Part shown: one piece after another, positions 1 to 9,188 of the stretch
Position numbering within the stretch: the stretch's first letter is position 1
How the letters are laid out: every line of letters begins with the position of its first letter
Translations under genes and position numbers: made by a program
The notes under the pieces: model-generated
Seen by the model: only the letters and a program-made list of their open reading frames with translations
Told to the model about the DNA's origin: nothing
Database searches by the model: none
DNA from: Alphaproteobacteria bacterium
Lineage (GTDB): Bacteria > Pseudomonadota > Alphaproteobacteria > TMED109
Assembly: GCA_022825235.1 (NCBI GenBank)
Contig: JAJDYI010000039.1
Location: 62,001-126,000 of the forward strand
Reading direction: 5' to 3'
Length of the DNA: 64,000 nt

Positions 1-1309
1 CGAAGACCGGTCGTCCGTCGACCACGGTGCGGATCGCCTTGCCGCGCACCGGATGCGCGGTATAGGGCGCATTCTGCGACTTGCTGCGGAACTCCTTGGC
101 GTCCAGCACCCAGGCACGATCGAGATCCAGGAGGACGAGATCGGCCGCCTCGCCGGCGGCCAGGCGCCCGCCCGGCACCCCGAAGATGGCGGCAGGTCCG
201 CTGGTGACACGCTGCAGGAGCTCCAGCAGCGACATGCGGCCCGAATGCACGAACTCGAGCGACAGCGGCAGCACGGTTTCCAGGGCGGCCATCCCGAACG
301 CCGCCTGTTCGAACGGCTGGCGCTTGCTGTCCTCGTGATGGGGCGAATGGTCGCTGGCGATCACGTCGATCACGCCGTCCACGACGGCATCGGCGATGGC
401 CGCCCGGTCGGCCTCGACGCGCAGGGGCGGCGACACCTTGGCGAAGGTTCGCCAGCCCTCGACTTCGCTCTCTGTCAGCGAGAAGTAGTGGGGCGCTGTC
501 CCGGCGGTCACGGAGACTCCGCGTTCCTTGGCCGCCCGCACGGCCGCTACCGCCCCCCGCGTCGAGAGGATCGGAAAATGGATGCGCGCCCCCGCCGCTT
601 CCGCCAGCCGAAGGTCGCGCTCGACCAGAATCGTTTCGGCGATCGGAGGACGGCTCGGGAGGCCGAGGCGGGTGGCCAGCGGACCCGCGTTCATGGTGCC
701 GTTGTCAGTCAGGGTGGGGTGCTCGGGATGCTGGACGAGCAGCAGGTCAAGCGAGCGCGCGTACTTGAGCGCGCGGAACATCAGGCCTGCGTTCTCGACG
801 GCACGGTTGGCGTCCGTGAACGCCAGCACCCCGCTCTCGGCGAGCAGCCCCATTTCGGTCAGTTGCCGGCCTTGGCTCCCGACGGTGATGGCGGCGCTCG
901 CGTAGACCTTGACGAGGCTGGTCTCGCGTGCGCGCCGGCTGATGAACTCCACTTCGGCCACGCCGTCGATGACCGGGTCTGTATCGGGCGTGCAGAGAAT
1001 GCTGGTGATCCCGCCCGCCGCTGCCGCCCGGCTTGCGGTAAACAGGGTCTCCTGGTGTTCCGCGCCGGGCTCGCGGAGATGGGCCCGCGTGTCGATCAGT
1101 CCCGGGGCCAGCACGAGGCCTGCGCAATCGATGTGGACCGCGTCTTCCGGCGGTCCTTCGGCAAACAGTCCGGGGCCGACGTCGATGATCTTCTTGCCTT
1201 CGGTGAGCAGCCCTCCCTGCGCGTCGAGGCCGGACGCCGGGTCGACGAGGCGCGCGCCGATGTAAGCCGTCCGCCTTGGCGGGGCGCGGAACTGCCGGGC
1301 CGCCGTCAG
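1..1309 (-). CDS. pyrC: Dihydroorotase-like protein, 3' end cut by window edge
   Basis: Amidohydrolase-fold protein of the dihydroorotase family (pyrimidine synthesis, carbamoyl-aspartate to dihydroorotate). The frame stays open to base 1, so only the last few C-terminal residues are missing. The N-terminal metal motif reads [10 protein letters not shown] where active enzymes have DxHxHxREPG, so the first metal-binding His is Arg; a later SDHSPHH segment keeps the C-terminal His region. This resembles the non-catalytic PyrC' that sits next to PyrB in several bacteria and holds the transcarbamoylase together. It directly follows pyrB. No ATG, GTG or TTG lies in frame near the N-terminus; a CTG at 1309-1307 overlapping the pyrB TGA (CTGA) is the most plausible start, but this is uncertain. 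The family assignment is firm; catalytic competence is doubtful. Confidence 0.88.
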   Translation of the reverse strand, partial: MTAARQFRAPPRRTAYIGARLVDPASGLDAQGGLLTEGKKIIDVGPGLFAEGPPEDAVHIDCAGLVLAPGLIDTRAHLREPGAEHQETLFTASRAAAAGGITSILCTPDTDPVIDGVAEVEFISRRARETSLVKVYASAAITVGSQGRQLTEMGLLAESGVLAFTDANRAVENAGLMFRALKYARSLDLLLVQHPEHPTLTDNGTMNAGPLATRLGLPSRPPIAETILVERDLRLAEAAGARIHFPILSTRGAVAAVRAAKERGVSVTAGTAPHYFSLTESEVEGWRTFAKVSPPLRVEADRAAIADAVVDGVIDVIASDHSPHHEDSKRQPFEQAAFGMAALETVLPLSLEFVHSGRMSLLELLQRVTSGPAAIFGVPGGRLAAGEAADLVLLDLDRAWVLDAKEFRSKSQNAPYTAHPVRGKAIRTVVDGRPVF

Positions 1310-2268
1310 CCGGGCGCTCCCGTTGCCGCTTTCTGAACCAACGCCTCGAGCACGGCGATCCGCACCGCGACTCCATGCGCGACCTGCTCGAGGATGAGCG
1401 AGCGGCCGATGTCGTCGGCGAGCACGCTGTCGAGTTCAACGCCGCGGTTGATCGGTCCGGGGTGCATGATGACCGCGTCGTCCTTGGCGGCGCGCAGCTT
1501 GTCCGAATCCAGGCCGAAGAAGCGGAAATATTCGCGCGTGGAGGGAACGTGCGAGCCGTGCATGCGCTCCAGCTGCAGCCGCAACATCATCACGACGTCC
1601 GCCCCTTCCAGCCCCGCTGCCATGGACTCGAACGGCTCGGCACCGAACGTTTCGATGCCGGCGGGCATGAGGGTTGCCGGTGCCACCACGCGCACGGTCG
1701 AGCCCATGATCGTCAGCAGGCGTATGTTCGAGCGCGCCACCCGGCTGTGCATGATGTCGCCGCAGATGGCGACCGTGAGACCTTCGAGGGTGCCCTTGCG
1801 GCGCCGGATGGTGAGGGCGTCGGTCAGCGCCTGGGTCGGATGTTCGTGATTCCCGTCGCCGGCGTTGATGACCGCGCAATTGACCTTGTGGCTGAGGAGG
1901 TGGGGCACCCCGCTCATCGCATGGCGCACGACGAGCACGTCGGGGCGCATGGCGTTGAGCGTCATCGCGGTGTCCAGCAGGGTCTCTCCCTTGCCGGTGG
2001 AACTGGTCGCCAGTGACATGTCGACGACGTTGAAGCCGAGATGCTGACCGGCAATCTGGAACGATGCGCGGGTGCGCGTCGAATTCTCGAAGAACAGGCT
2101 GATGAGCAGGTGGCCGGGCAGGGTGCCTGGCGGCTGATTCTCCCTGGCCAGGCGATCCGCGATGAGATCGGCCCGATCGATGTACTGGACGATCTCGGTG
2201 CGGCTCATCTCCTCGATTCCGAGGAGATGGCGGCGAGCTACGGGACCGGTCGATGCAGCTGCGCCCAT
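1306..2268 (-). CDS. pyrB: Aspartate carbamoyltransferase catalytic subunit
   Basis: Condenses carbamoyl phosphate with L-aspartate, the committed step of pyrimidine synthesis in the cytoplasm. The 320-residue length is typical. The carbamoyl-phosphate loop STRTR starts at residue 63, and an HPTQAL motif lies near residue 140. The frame extends upstream to 2313, but the ATG at 2268 gives the normal N-terminus (MGAAASTG followed by the RHLLGI segment), so it is preferred. Its TGA overlaps the probable start of pyrC, which suggests translational coupling. It is transcribed divergently from the carboxypeptidase gene at 2417. No regulatory pyrI subunit is visible in the window. Confidence 0.95.
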   Translation of the reverse strand: MGAAASTGPVARRHLLGIEEMSRTEIVQYIDRADLIADRLARENQPPGTLPGHLLISLFFENSTRTRASFQIAGQHLGFNVVDMSLATSSTGKGETLLDTAMTLNAMRPDVLVVRHAMSGVPHLLSHKVNCAVINAGDGNHEHPTQALTDALTIRRRKGTLEGLTVAICGDIMHSRVARSNIRLLTIMGSTVRVVAPATLMPAGIETFGAEPFESMAAGLEGADVVMMLRLQLERMHGSHVPSTREYFRFFGLDSDKLRAAKDDAVIMHPGPINRGVELDSVLADDIGRSLILEQVAHGVAVRIAVLEALVQKAATGAPG

Positions 2269-2416
2269 GAGTGCAAACGATAGGTCAGGTCCGGCCGGAC
2301 GGCAACCGATCAATGCCGTCCTGCTTGTGCGATCGTCCCCGGATCACTACCGGATATGGTGGTCGCGCGTGGTACACTGCGACACCGAATTCACGCAGCA
2401 GTCCTTGGGGTCCTCC

Positions 2417-3583
2417 ATGACTTTTCGCCCGCACATTGGCCGTCGCGCACTCGCGCCGCTTGCCGGCGCCGCTGCCCTCATGGTGTGGTACCTGCCCGGT
2501 CCCGCCGCAGCCGTGGAATTCACCACGTCGGCGCCGCAGGGGTATCTGATCGATGCGCAGACCGGATCGGTGCTGCTGGCCAAGGAGGCTGAAAAGGGGA
2601 TGCCCCCGGCGTCGATGAGCAAGCTGATGACGGTGTACATGGTCTTCGAGGCGCTCAAGGACGGCCGAATCTCGCTCGACACGGAGCTGCCGGTGAGCCG
2701 GGAAGCCTGGCAAAAGGGCGGATCCAAGATGTTCGTCGAGGTGGACACCACCGTGCCGGTGATCGATCTCCTGCGCGGGGTGATTGTCCAGTCAGGGAAC
2801 GACGCGAGCATCGTCCTGGCCGAAGGGATCGGTGGGACCGAGAGCGGTTTCGCGAGCCTGATGAATCACCGCGCGCGCGAGCTTGGCCTTCTCGACAGTC
2901 ATTTCACCAACTCCACGGGGTGGCCGGATCCCAACCACGTGATGTCACCGCGCGATCTTGCCCGTCTGACGGTGCTGATCATCGAGCACTTTCCCGACTA
3001 TTTCCCGTTGTTCGCCGAGACCGAATACACCTACGGCGGCATCAAGCAGCAGAATCGCAATCCGCTGCTGTACCGGAACATGGGTGCCGAAGGGATGAAG
3101 ACCGGCTACACGCAGGCGGCCGGATACGGGCTGACCGCCTCTGTGATCCGGAACGGGCGGCGTCTCGTCCTGGTGTTGAACGGGATGACTTCGCCGCGGC
3201 AGCGCGTGTCGGAAGCCACCCGCCTGCTGGAACTGGCTTTTGCGCAGACCGAGGCCGTGCACCTCGCGGATGCCGGTGAAGTGGTCGGTACGGTTGCCGT
3301 GGCGGGAGGGCGGGACCTGGAAGTCCCGGTCACGTCGGCGACGCCACTGGCGGCAACCCTGCCACGAGGGTCAGGGCGCGACGACACCGAGTTCTTTATT
3401 CGCTACCAGGGTCCCGTCGCCGCGCCGATCGAGGCCGGCACCCAGGTCGCGTCGCTGGTCGTCAGCAACCCGACGCAGGCGCAAACCGAGTATCCGCTGG
3501 TCGCGGCCACGGCTGTTCCCGAAGTCGGCCTCTTCATGCGGATGGTCCGGGCAGCCGGCGTCCTGATCTGGGGTCCGCCATAA
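2417..3583 (+). CDS. D-alanyl-D-alanine carboxypeptidase (PBP5/6 type)
   Basis: Serine peptidase S11 that trims the terminal D-Ala from peptidoglycan pentapeptides in the periplasm. The 388-residue product begins with a signal peptide ending near PGPAAA. All three penicillin-binding motifs are present: SMSK with Ser66 and Lys69, SGN at 126-128 and KTG at 228-230. The C-terminal third matches the PBP5 beta-sandwich domain, and the hydrophobic stretch near GVLIWG could be the membrane-anchoring helix. The ATG at 2417 is chosen because it places the signal sequence correctly; the frame is open further upstream. It is the first gene of a rightward run whose next member, tmk, starts at its stop codon. 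dacC/dacF-type naming is possible, but the paralogue cannot be fixed from sequence alone. Confidence 0.92.
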   Translation: MTFRPHIGRRALAPLAGAAALMVWYLPGPAAAVEFTTSAPQGYLIDAQTGSVLLAKEAEKGMPPASMSKLMTVYMVFEALKDGRISLDTELPVSREAWQKGGSKMFVEVDTTVPVIDLLRGVIVQSGNDASIVLAEGIGGTESGFASLMNHRARELGLLDSHFTNSTGWPDPNHVMSPRDLARLTVLIIEHFPDYFPLFAETEYTYGGIKQQNRNPLLYRNMGAEGMKTGYTQAAGYGLTASVIRNGRRLVLVLNGMTSPRQRVSEATRLLELAFAQTEAVHLADAGEVVGTVAVAGGRDLEVPVTSATPLAATLPRGSGRDDTEFFIRYQGPVAAPIEAGTQVASLVVSNPTQAQTEYPLVAATAVPEVGLFMRMVRAAGVLIWGPP

Positions 3584-4251
3584 CCGGCTCAGCTGCAAGG
3601 CGCGCTGCATTCATCACCTTCGAGGGGATCGACGGCAGCGGGAAGACGGTCCATGCCCGCATCGCGGCGGACCGGCTGGAATCTCGTGGGATCTCCGTCG
3701 TGCGCACCCGAGAACCGGGCGGCAGCGAAGGTGCCGAGGCGATCCGTGCGCTCCTCACGGACGGAGGGCTCGAACGCTGGGACGCGATCGCCGAAACGTT
3801 CCTGCTGTCGGCGGCGCGGACGGATCTCTGCCGGCGCGTGATCGAGCCGGCCCTCCGCGGAGGATCGTGGGTGGTGTCGGACCGGTTTGTCGATTCCATG
3901 TTCGCCTATCAGGGGGCGGGGCGCTCGGTTCCCTCTGCGCTCCTGCAGACGATGGCGTCGTATGCGGTCGGCGACGTGATGCCCGATCTCACCGTGATCT
4001 GCGACGTGGAGGTGGAGACGGCCGATGCCCGGGTCCAGGCTCGCAACCGGGACGGCGGAGGGGTCCCGACCCGCTACGAGGAAGCGGACCCTGCGCTTCG
4101 CCGGCGGATCCGGCAGGGGTTTCTCGACCATGCATCGCTGGCGCCGGAGCGATGCATCGTCGTCGATACCGCCGCTCCCCAGGATGCGGTAGCCGCGCGG
4201 ATCTGGTCCGTGATCTGCGAACGGTTGGGCGTGGATGATGGCCAAGACTGA
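3580..4251 (+). CDS. tmk: Thymidylate kinase
   Basis: Phosphorylates dTMP to dTDP using ATP. The P-loop FEGIDGSGKT starts at about residue 12, REPGG follows near residue 40 and the DRFVDSMFAYQG segment forms the substrate pocket; about 223 residues is a normal length. The start is odd: no ATG, GTG or TTG occurs in frame for over 150 bases upstream of the P-loop. Candidates are ATA at 3580, overlapping the TAA of the carboxypeptidase gene, or CTG at 3568. The gene overlaps holB by 17 bases, and the tmk-holB-metG-tatD order is a known alphaproteobacterial arrangement. Function is certain; the start is not. Confidence 0.92.
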   Translation: MTGSAARRAAFITFEGIDGSGKTVHARIAADRLESRGISVVRTREPGGSEGAEAIRALLTDGGLERWDAIAETFLLSAARTDLCRRVIEPALRGGSWVVSDRFVDSMFAYQGAGRSVPSALLQTMASYAVGDVMPDLTVICDVEVETADARVQARNRDGGGVPTRYEEADPALRRRIRQGFLDHASLAPERCIVVDTAAPQDAVAARIWSVICERLGVDDGQD

Positions 4252-5314
4252 AACAGGTTACGTGGTGGACCCGCCGCATCCACGCCAGACGCAGGAATTG
4301 GTCGGCCATGCCCGGCCATGGGCGGATTTCACGGCGTCGCTCGACATCGGGCGCACGCCGCACGCGTGGCTTCTGGTGGGGCCCAGGGGGGTCGGAAAGG
4401 CGACGTTTGCCTACAGGGCGGCAGTCGAGATTCTAGCCAGGAGGGGCGGTTCGTCGGGCCGGGTCAATGCGCCCGACCGGTCAATCCTGCGGCGGGTGGC
4501 CGCAGGAAGCCACGGAGACCTGCTGGCCGTCGAGCGGGACATTGATGACGGTGAGAGGCAGGGAATCCCCGTCACGGCTGTCCGGGGTCTCCGAAACTAC
4601 TTTGGCCTCACCTCGGCGGAAGCGGGATGGCGCGTGGCCATCGTGGATGCGCTCGATGAATTGAGCATCCACGGCGTCAACGCGCTGCTCAAGGTTGTCG
4701 AGGAGCCGCCGCCACGCGCGCTGTTGTTCCTCCTCGCCCATCAGGCCGGCGCCGTTCCGGCAACGATTCGATCGCGCTGCCGTCGGCTTCCCTTGGCGGG
4801 TCTGGCACCCGGCGAGTGCGTCCAGGTGCTCGAGCACCTGTTGCCTGATCAGAGCCCAGCGGAGCGGTCAGGACTAGCACACCTTGCCAACGGCGCTCCC
4901 GGGCTCGCGTTGGCCTTTGCCGACGCTGATGCCCTCGTGCTGTTTGGCGAGATTACGGGTCTCTGCCGGACACTGCCCGCGCTTGACGTGCCGGCGGCCC
5001 ACGCCTTCAGCGAGCGATTTGCGCGCAAGCCGGGCTCGGAGCGTTTTTCCACGTTCGCCGCCCTGTTCAGGATCTGGGTGCACCGGGCTGCCGTCCGCAA
5101 CGTGGCGGGGGATTCGGCGGTCGGTACTGACATCGTGGACGGTGAAGGAGAGGCGCAGCGCCGGTACAGCACGGCTGCGGGCCTTGCGGGGGTGCTGTCC
5201 TTGTGGAACGATGTGGGCCGGATTGCGGACGCTGCGGTGCGCGCGCACCTTGACCGCAAACAAGCCGTACTGGACGTGTTGCTCGCGAGCCGCCGCCACG
5301 CGCGCGGCGTTTGA
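4235..5314 (+). CDS. holB: DNA polymerase III subunit delta'
   Basis: Part of the clamp-loader complex that opens the sliding clamp at primed DNA. The 359-residue AAA+ protein has a Walker-A-like GPRGVGKAT near residue 46, a central helix ending in ALLKVVEEPP and the SRC motif (SRCRRL) typical of clamp-loader subunits. The four zinc-binding cysteines of E. coli delta' are not seen. It overlaps tmk upstream, and its TGA overlaps a TTG that opens the metG frame, so the tmk-holB-metG genes are very likely cotranscribed. Confidence 0.9.
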   Translation: MMAKTETGYVVDPPHPRQTQELVGHARPWADFTASLDIGRTPHAWLLVGPRGVGKATFAYRAAVEILARRGGSSGRVNAPDRSILRRVAAGSHGDLLAVERDIDDGERQGIPVTAVRGLRNYFGLTSAEAGWRVAIVDALDELSIHGVNALLKVVEEPPPRALLFLLAHQAGAVPATIRSRCRRLPLAGLAPGECVQVLEHLLPDQSPAERSGLAHLANGAPGLALAFADADALVLFGEITGLCRTLPALDVPAAHAFSERFARKPGSERFSTFAALFRIWVHRAAVRNVAGDSAVGTDIVDGEGEAQRRYSTAAGLAGVLSLWNDVGRIADAAVRAHLDRKQAVLDVLLASRRHARGV

Positions 5315-5322
5315 GCGGGGGG

Positions 5323-6873
5323 ATGACTGTGGACCTCTCGCCGACGATGCCGCGTTACTACGTCACCACGCCGATCTATTACGTCAACGACGTGCCGCAT
5401 CTGGGCCACGCGTATACCACGGTTGCGTGCGACGCCCTGGCGCGGTTCATGCGGCTGGACGGGCGTGATGTGCGGTTCACCACCGGGACGGACGAGCACG
5501 GTCAGAAGGTGGCGAAATCGGCCGCGGCGACCGGGCTGGAGCCCGGAGCGTTCACGGACCAGGTGTCCGAGCGCTTTCGCTCTCTGGTCGAGGCCGTCGG
5601 GGCCGCGCCCAACGACTTCATCCGCACCACGGAGGACCGACACTACCGCTCGGTTCAGGAGATCTGGCGGCGGCTGGTGCAGCGTGACGAGATCTACACC
5701 GGCAAGTACGAAGGCTGGTACTCGGTGCGCGATGAGGCCTATCTTGCGGAGAGCGAACTGGTACGGCAGCCGGACGGCAGCTTCCGCGCGGCAAGCGGTG
5801 CGCCCGTCGAGTGGGTCGCCGAATCCAGTTATTTCTTCCGGCTCTCGAGCTGGCAGGAGCCGCTGTTGCGGTGGTATGCCGAGCACCCCGATTTCATCGG
5901 CCCCGAATCCCGGCGAAATGAGGTCGTCCGCTTCGTGGAGGGCGGTCTCGAGGACCTCTCGGTGTCGCGGACCAGCTTTCGTTGGGGCATCCCCGTCCCC
6001 GACGACCCCGAGCACGTCATCTACGTTTGGGTCGATGCGCTCACCAATTACCTGACCTCTGCTGGATTCCCCGACGAGGGATCCGAGACGTACGACCGAT
6101 TCTGGCCAGCCAATCTCCACGTGGTTGGCAAGGACATTGTCCGTTTCCACGCCGTGTACTGGCCGGCGATGCTGCTGGCTGCCGGGCTTGCCCCGCCACG
6201 CCGGGTGTTTGCGCACGGCTGGTGGACCGTGGAAGGCCAGAAGATGTCGAAGTCGGTGGGCAATGTGGTCGATCCGTTCCAGCTCGTGCAGGAGTACGGG
6301 CTGGACCAGGTCCGCTACTTCCTGCTTCGCGAGGTGCCGTTCGGGAACGATGGCGACTACTCGAGGGCCGCGATGATTCACCGAGCGAACGCCGACCTCG
6401 CGAACGACTACGGCAACCTGGCACAGCGGGTGTTGACGCTGATCCAACGCAACTGCGGGGGCGCCATCCCGGAGCCTGGCCCGGCGGCGGCGGAAGACGA
6501 CGGCCTTCTCCAGGCCGCGGCCCGCCTGGGGCCGGAGCTGCGGCCGCTGATGGAAACCCAGCAGATGCACGCCGCCCTCAGGGCGCTGTGGGACGTGATC
6601 CGGGCCGCGAACGCCTACATCGACCATGCGGCACCGTGGGCCCTGGCCCGCACCGACATGGGGAGGTGTCAAACGGTGCTGAGCGTATTGCTGGAAGTCC
6701 TGCGGCGGGTCGCCATCTTCTCGCAGCCGTTCGTGCCGGTCGGGGCGGCGGCGATCCTGGATCAGCTCGCTGTTCCCGCGGACCGGCGAAACTTCAGCGA
6801 CGCGGACGAGGCTCTGACCCCGGGCACACCGCTCGATCCGCCGACCCCGGTTTTTCCCCGGCTGGCGTCCTAG
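5323..6873 (+). CDS. metG: Methionyl-tRNA synthetase
   Basis: Class I aminoacyl-tRNA synthetase charging tRNA-Met. The HIGH motif reads HLGH in a YYVNDVPHLGHAYT context, and KMSKS is present just after 6240. The connective-peptide region has YSVRDEAYLAESE without the zinc-knuckle cysteines, which is the short zinc-free form; there is no C-terminal dimerisation or tRNA-binding extension at 516 residues. An upstream in-frame TTG at 5311 overlaps the holB stop; ATG 5323 or ATG 5350 (MPRYYVTTPIYY) are better starts, and 5323 is used here. Confidence 0.95.
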   Translation: MTVDLSPTMPRYYVTTPIYYVNDVPHLGHAYTTVACDALARFMRLDGRDVRFTTGTDEHGQKVAKSAAATGLEPGAFTDQVSERFRSLVEAVGAAPNDFIRTTEDRHYRSVQEIWRRLVQRDEIYTGKYEGWYSVRDEAYLAESELVRQPDGSFRAASGAPVEWVAESSYFFRLSSWQEPLLRWYAEHPDFIGPESRRNEVVRFVEGGLEDLSVSRTSFRWGIPVPDDPEHVIYVWVDALTNYLTSAGFPDEGSETYDRFWPANLHVVGKDIVRFHAVYWPAMLLAAGLAPPRRVFAHGWWTVEGQKMSKSVGNVVDPFQLVQEYGLDQVRYFLLREVPFGNDGDYSRAAMIHRANADLANDYGNLAQRVLTLIQRNCGGAIPEPGPAAAEDDGLLQAAARLGPELRPLMETQQMHAALRALWDVIRAANAYIDHAAPWALARTDMGRCQTVLSVLLEVLRRVAIFSQPFVPVGAAAILDQLAVPADRRNFSDADEALTPGTPLDPPTPVFPRLAS

Positions 6874-6883
6874 GTGGCGGCCC

Positions 6884-7669
6884 ATGCTGGTTGACAGCCA
6901 TTGCCACCTCGACTTTCCCGATTTCGCGGACGACTTCCCGGCGGTACTCGAGCGTGCCCGGGCGGCGGGCGTGCGAACGCTTCAGACGATTTCGACCCGG
7001 CTGGCGGCGGTCGACACGATTCTGGCCGTGGCTTCGCGGGATCCGGACATCTGGTGTTCGGTGGGTCTCCACCCGCATGAGGCCGCGACCGAGGAGGACG
7101 TGTCGCCCGAGCGGATCGTGGCGCTGTCCGATCACCCGGACGTGATCGGGGTCGGCGAGACCGGCCTCGACTACTACTACGAGCACAGCCCGCGCGAGCG
7201 ACAGCTGGTGAGCTTCAGGAACCACATCGAGGCAAGCCGGCGGACCGGTCTGCCGTTGATCGTGCATGCGCGGGACGCGGATGACGATACGGTGGCGGTG
7301 CTCAAGGATGAATACGAGCGGGGTCCCTTCCCCGGTCTCATCCACTGCTTTACGGCCGGCCGCGACCTGGCGCGTGCCGCGCTGGACATAGGTTTCCTGA
7401 TTTCCATTTCCGGCATCGTGACGTTCAAGAAGGCGCAGAACGTCCACGCGGCGGCGCGCGAGGTTCCGCTCGACCGATTGCTCGTCGAAACGGATGCGCC
7501 GTTTCTGGCGCCGGTGCCGCATCGGGGCAAGCGCTGCGAGCCCGCCTATGTCGCGCGGACCGCCGCGGCGATAGCGGCGTTGCGGGAAGAGGATTCCGCC
7601 CGCGTGGCCGCCGCCACGACGGACAACTTCTTCAGGCTGTTTTCGAAGGCGAGACGGCCGGCAGATTGA
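6884..7669 (+). CDS. TatD family metal-dependent hydrolase
   Basis: TIM-barrel metallohydrolase of the TatD DNase family, 261 residues. Metal ligands are visible in order: DSHCHLDF at the N-terminus, the Glu of VGETGLDYYY, HAR and HCF mid-protein, and ETDAPFLAP near the C-terminus. Members are 3'-5' exonucleases or deoxyribonucleases acting in DNA repair or turnover; the real substrate is not settled. It starts 10 bp after metG in the conserved tmk-holB-metG-tatD order. Its stop overlaps a TTG that opens the next frame. Confidence 0.9.
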   Translation: MLVDSHCHLDFPDFADDFPAVLERARAAGVRTLQTISTRLAAVDTILAVASRDPDIWCSVGLHPHEAATEEDVSPERIVALSDHPDVIGVGETGLDYYYEHSPRERQLVSFRNHIEASRRTGLPLIVHARDADDDTVAVLKDEYERGPFPGLIHCFTAGRDLARAALDIGFLISISGIVTFKKAQNVHAAAREVPLDRLLVETDAPFLAPVPHRGKRCEPAYVARTAAAIAALREEDSARVAAATTDNFFRLFSKARRPAD

Positions 7670-7710
7670 GAGCAGTTCCGTGGCCGGCCCGATTGCGCTA
7701 TGGTCGGCTC

Positions 7711-8298
7711 ATGCGGTCGTTGACGCCACGGATCCTGCGCATCTTCCTGATTGTCTTGGGAATGTCGCTTGTGACGCCGCCAGCGGGCGCGAACGATGCG
7801 CCGGCAGACGCGGCACTGTGCATGGCTTGCCATGGGCTTGGCGCTCCGGGTTCCGACGCCGTGACGCCTCACATCACCGGGCTTCGGAAGAACCACCTGC
7901 TCTCGGCGATGCGGGACTATCGTTCGGGGCACCGCCTGCATCCGCAGATGCAGCAGGCAGTGCTGGGGCTGGACGACGAGGCCTTGGCTGCGCTGGCTGC
8001 CTGGTATGCCGAGCAGCCCTGGGTCGCGGCCAGCGGCGCGGTCGACAGCGAGCTGCTGCGGGCGGGCGGCAAGAAGGCGCTCTCTTCGTGCAGCTCCTGC
8101 CATCGCCGGTCGGGTGAAGGCGGGATCGGGGCTCCGCGTCTCGCCGGCCAGAGCGTCGGCTATCTCATCGCAGCGAGCGCGGCGTACCGCGACGGCGGTC
8201 GGAACAGCCCGGCCGCGCGCGGGAAGGGTTTCGTCATGGGCGGCCTGAGCGATGACGAGATCCGCGCCCTTTCACACTATTACGCGAGCCTGCGCTAA
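7711..8298 (+). CDS. Dihaem c-type cytochrome (c4-like)
   Basis: Periplasmic electron carrier with two haem-binding motifs, CMACH in the first half and CSSCH in the second, each followed by a cytochrome c fold. An N-terminal signal peptide ends near PPAGAN. At 195 residues it matches two-domain cytochromes of the c4 or c553 kind. ATG 7711 is chosen because it leads straight into the signal peptide; a TTG at 7666 that overlaps the tatD stop would add 15 residues. Candidate axial Met ligands are HPQM in the first domain and FVMGGL in the second. No oxidase genes are nearby, so its partner is unknown. Confidence 0.85.
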   Translation: MRSLTPRILRIFLIVLGMSLVTPPAGANDAPADAALCMACHGLGAPGSDAVTPHITGLRKNHLLSAMRDYRSGHRLHPQMQQAVLGLDDEALAALAAWYAEQPWVAASGAVDSELLRAGGKKALSSCSSCHRRSGEGGIGAPRLAGQSVGYLIAASAAYRDGGRNSPAARGKGFVMGGLSDDEIRALSHYYASLR

Positions 8299-8420
8299 CC
8301 GAACACGGCATCTGGGCGGCGCTTCAGTGGCCCACACGGCATGCCAAGCAGGGCTGTCGAAGATGTCTGCTCTCGCCCCGGCGGGATCCGCTCCGGCCCC
8401 CGCCGCGGGAGGGGGGTCCG

Positions 8421-9188
8421 TCAGGCGCGGATCGCGATGACCGAGAGCAGTCGCCCGTAGCGCCGTTCGCCCGCCCGCCGGTTCCGGCGATAACTGAAGA
8501 ACCTGTCGGGTTCTCCGGCGGTATCACGCTCGAGCGTGTCCACGGACGCGACGCCAGCCCTGGACAGAGAGCGAGCCGCATAACCCGCGAGGTCGAACAG
8601 GAGCTTCTCGCCCGACCGTCGAAACAGGGATTCGTGCGCCGGGTCGTCCCGCAGGAAGGGCACTGCGAACGGAGGATCTACCTGGTAGCTGGCCTGTGCG
8701 ATGGCCGGCCCGATGGCAGCGGCGATCCGCTCACGCCTGGCGCCGAGGCGTTCCATGCTGTCCACGGTGTCCTGCAGAACGCCTGCCAGCGCACCCCTCC
8801 ACCCGGCATGGGCGGCGCCCACGACGCGGGCCACCGGATCTGCAAGCAGCACCGGCGCGCAGTCGGCAGTCAGAATGCCGACGGCAATGTGCGGGTCCCG
8901 GGTGACGACGGCATCCGCCTCCTGCGCGGACGCTGGCGCCGGGCCGGCAACGATGACGCGGGTACCGTGGACTTGAACGGGGGTGATCAGGGGTATGGTT
9001 CCCAGGCCCGCCGCCGCGACCGCCCGGCGCCGATTCTCGGACACCCGTGAGCGGACATCGTTGGATCCGAACCCGCAGTTCAGGGATTGGAACGGACCGC
9101 TCGAAACACCGCCGCGGCGCGTAAGGAAGCCGTGGCGTACCGGTCCGCCGTTGAAGACCCGAGATCGGAGTACCTCCGCTTGGTGCAT
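8421..9188 (-). CDS. pgeF: Peptidoglycan editing factor / laccase-domain protein
   Basis: YfiH/PgeF family (also annotated polyphenol oxidase), 255 residues. The family motifs are present: VQVHGTRV, a metal-binding TADCAPVLLADP and AAHAGWRGAL. PgeF removes wrongly inserted serine from muropeptide precursors, while some homologues act as purine nucleosidases. The start overlaps the stop of the upstream methyltransferase gene by one base (TGATG), which indicates coupling in an lgt-methyltransferase-pgeF operon. It converges with the cytochrome gene across about 120 bp. Confidence 0.9.
   Translation of the reverse strand: MHQAEVLRSRVFNGGPVRHGFLTRRGGVSSGPFQSLNCGFGSNDVRSRVSENRRRAVAAAGLGTIPLITPVQVHGTRVIVAGPAPASAQEADAVVTRDPHIAVGILTADCAPVLLADPVARVVGAAHAGWRGALAGVLQDTVDSMERLGARRERIAAAIGPAIAQASYQVDPPFAVPFLRDDPAHESLFRRSGEKLLFDLAGYAARSLSRAGVASVDTLERDTAGEPDRFFSYRRNRRAGERRYGRLLSVIAIRA

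Noticed and set aside
4849-6885. Antisense frame of 678 codons across holB and metG
   Set aside because: High GC leaves long antisense frames open; the sense strand carries certain holB and metG proteins.
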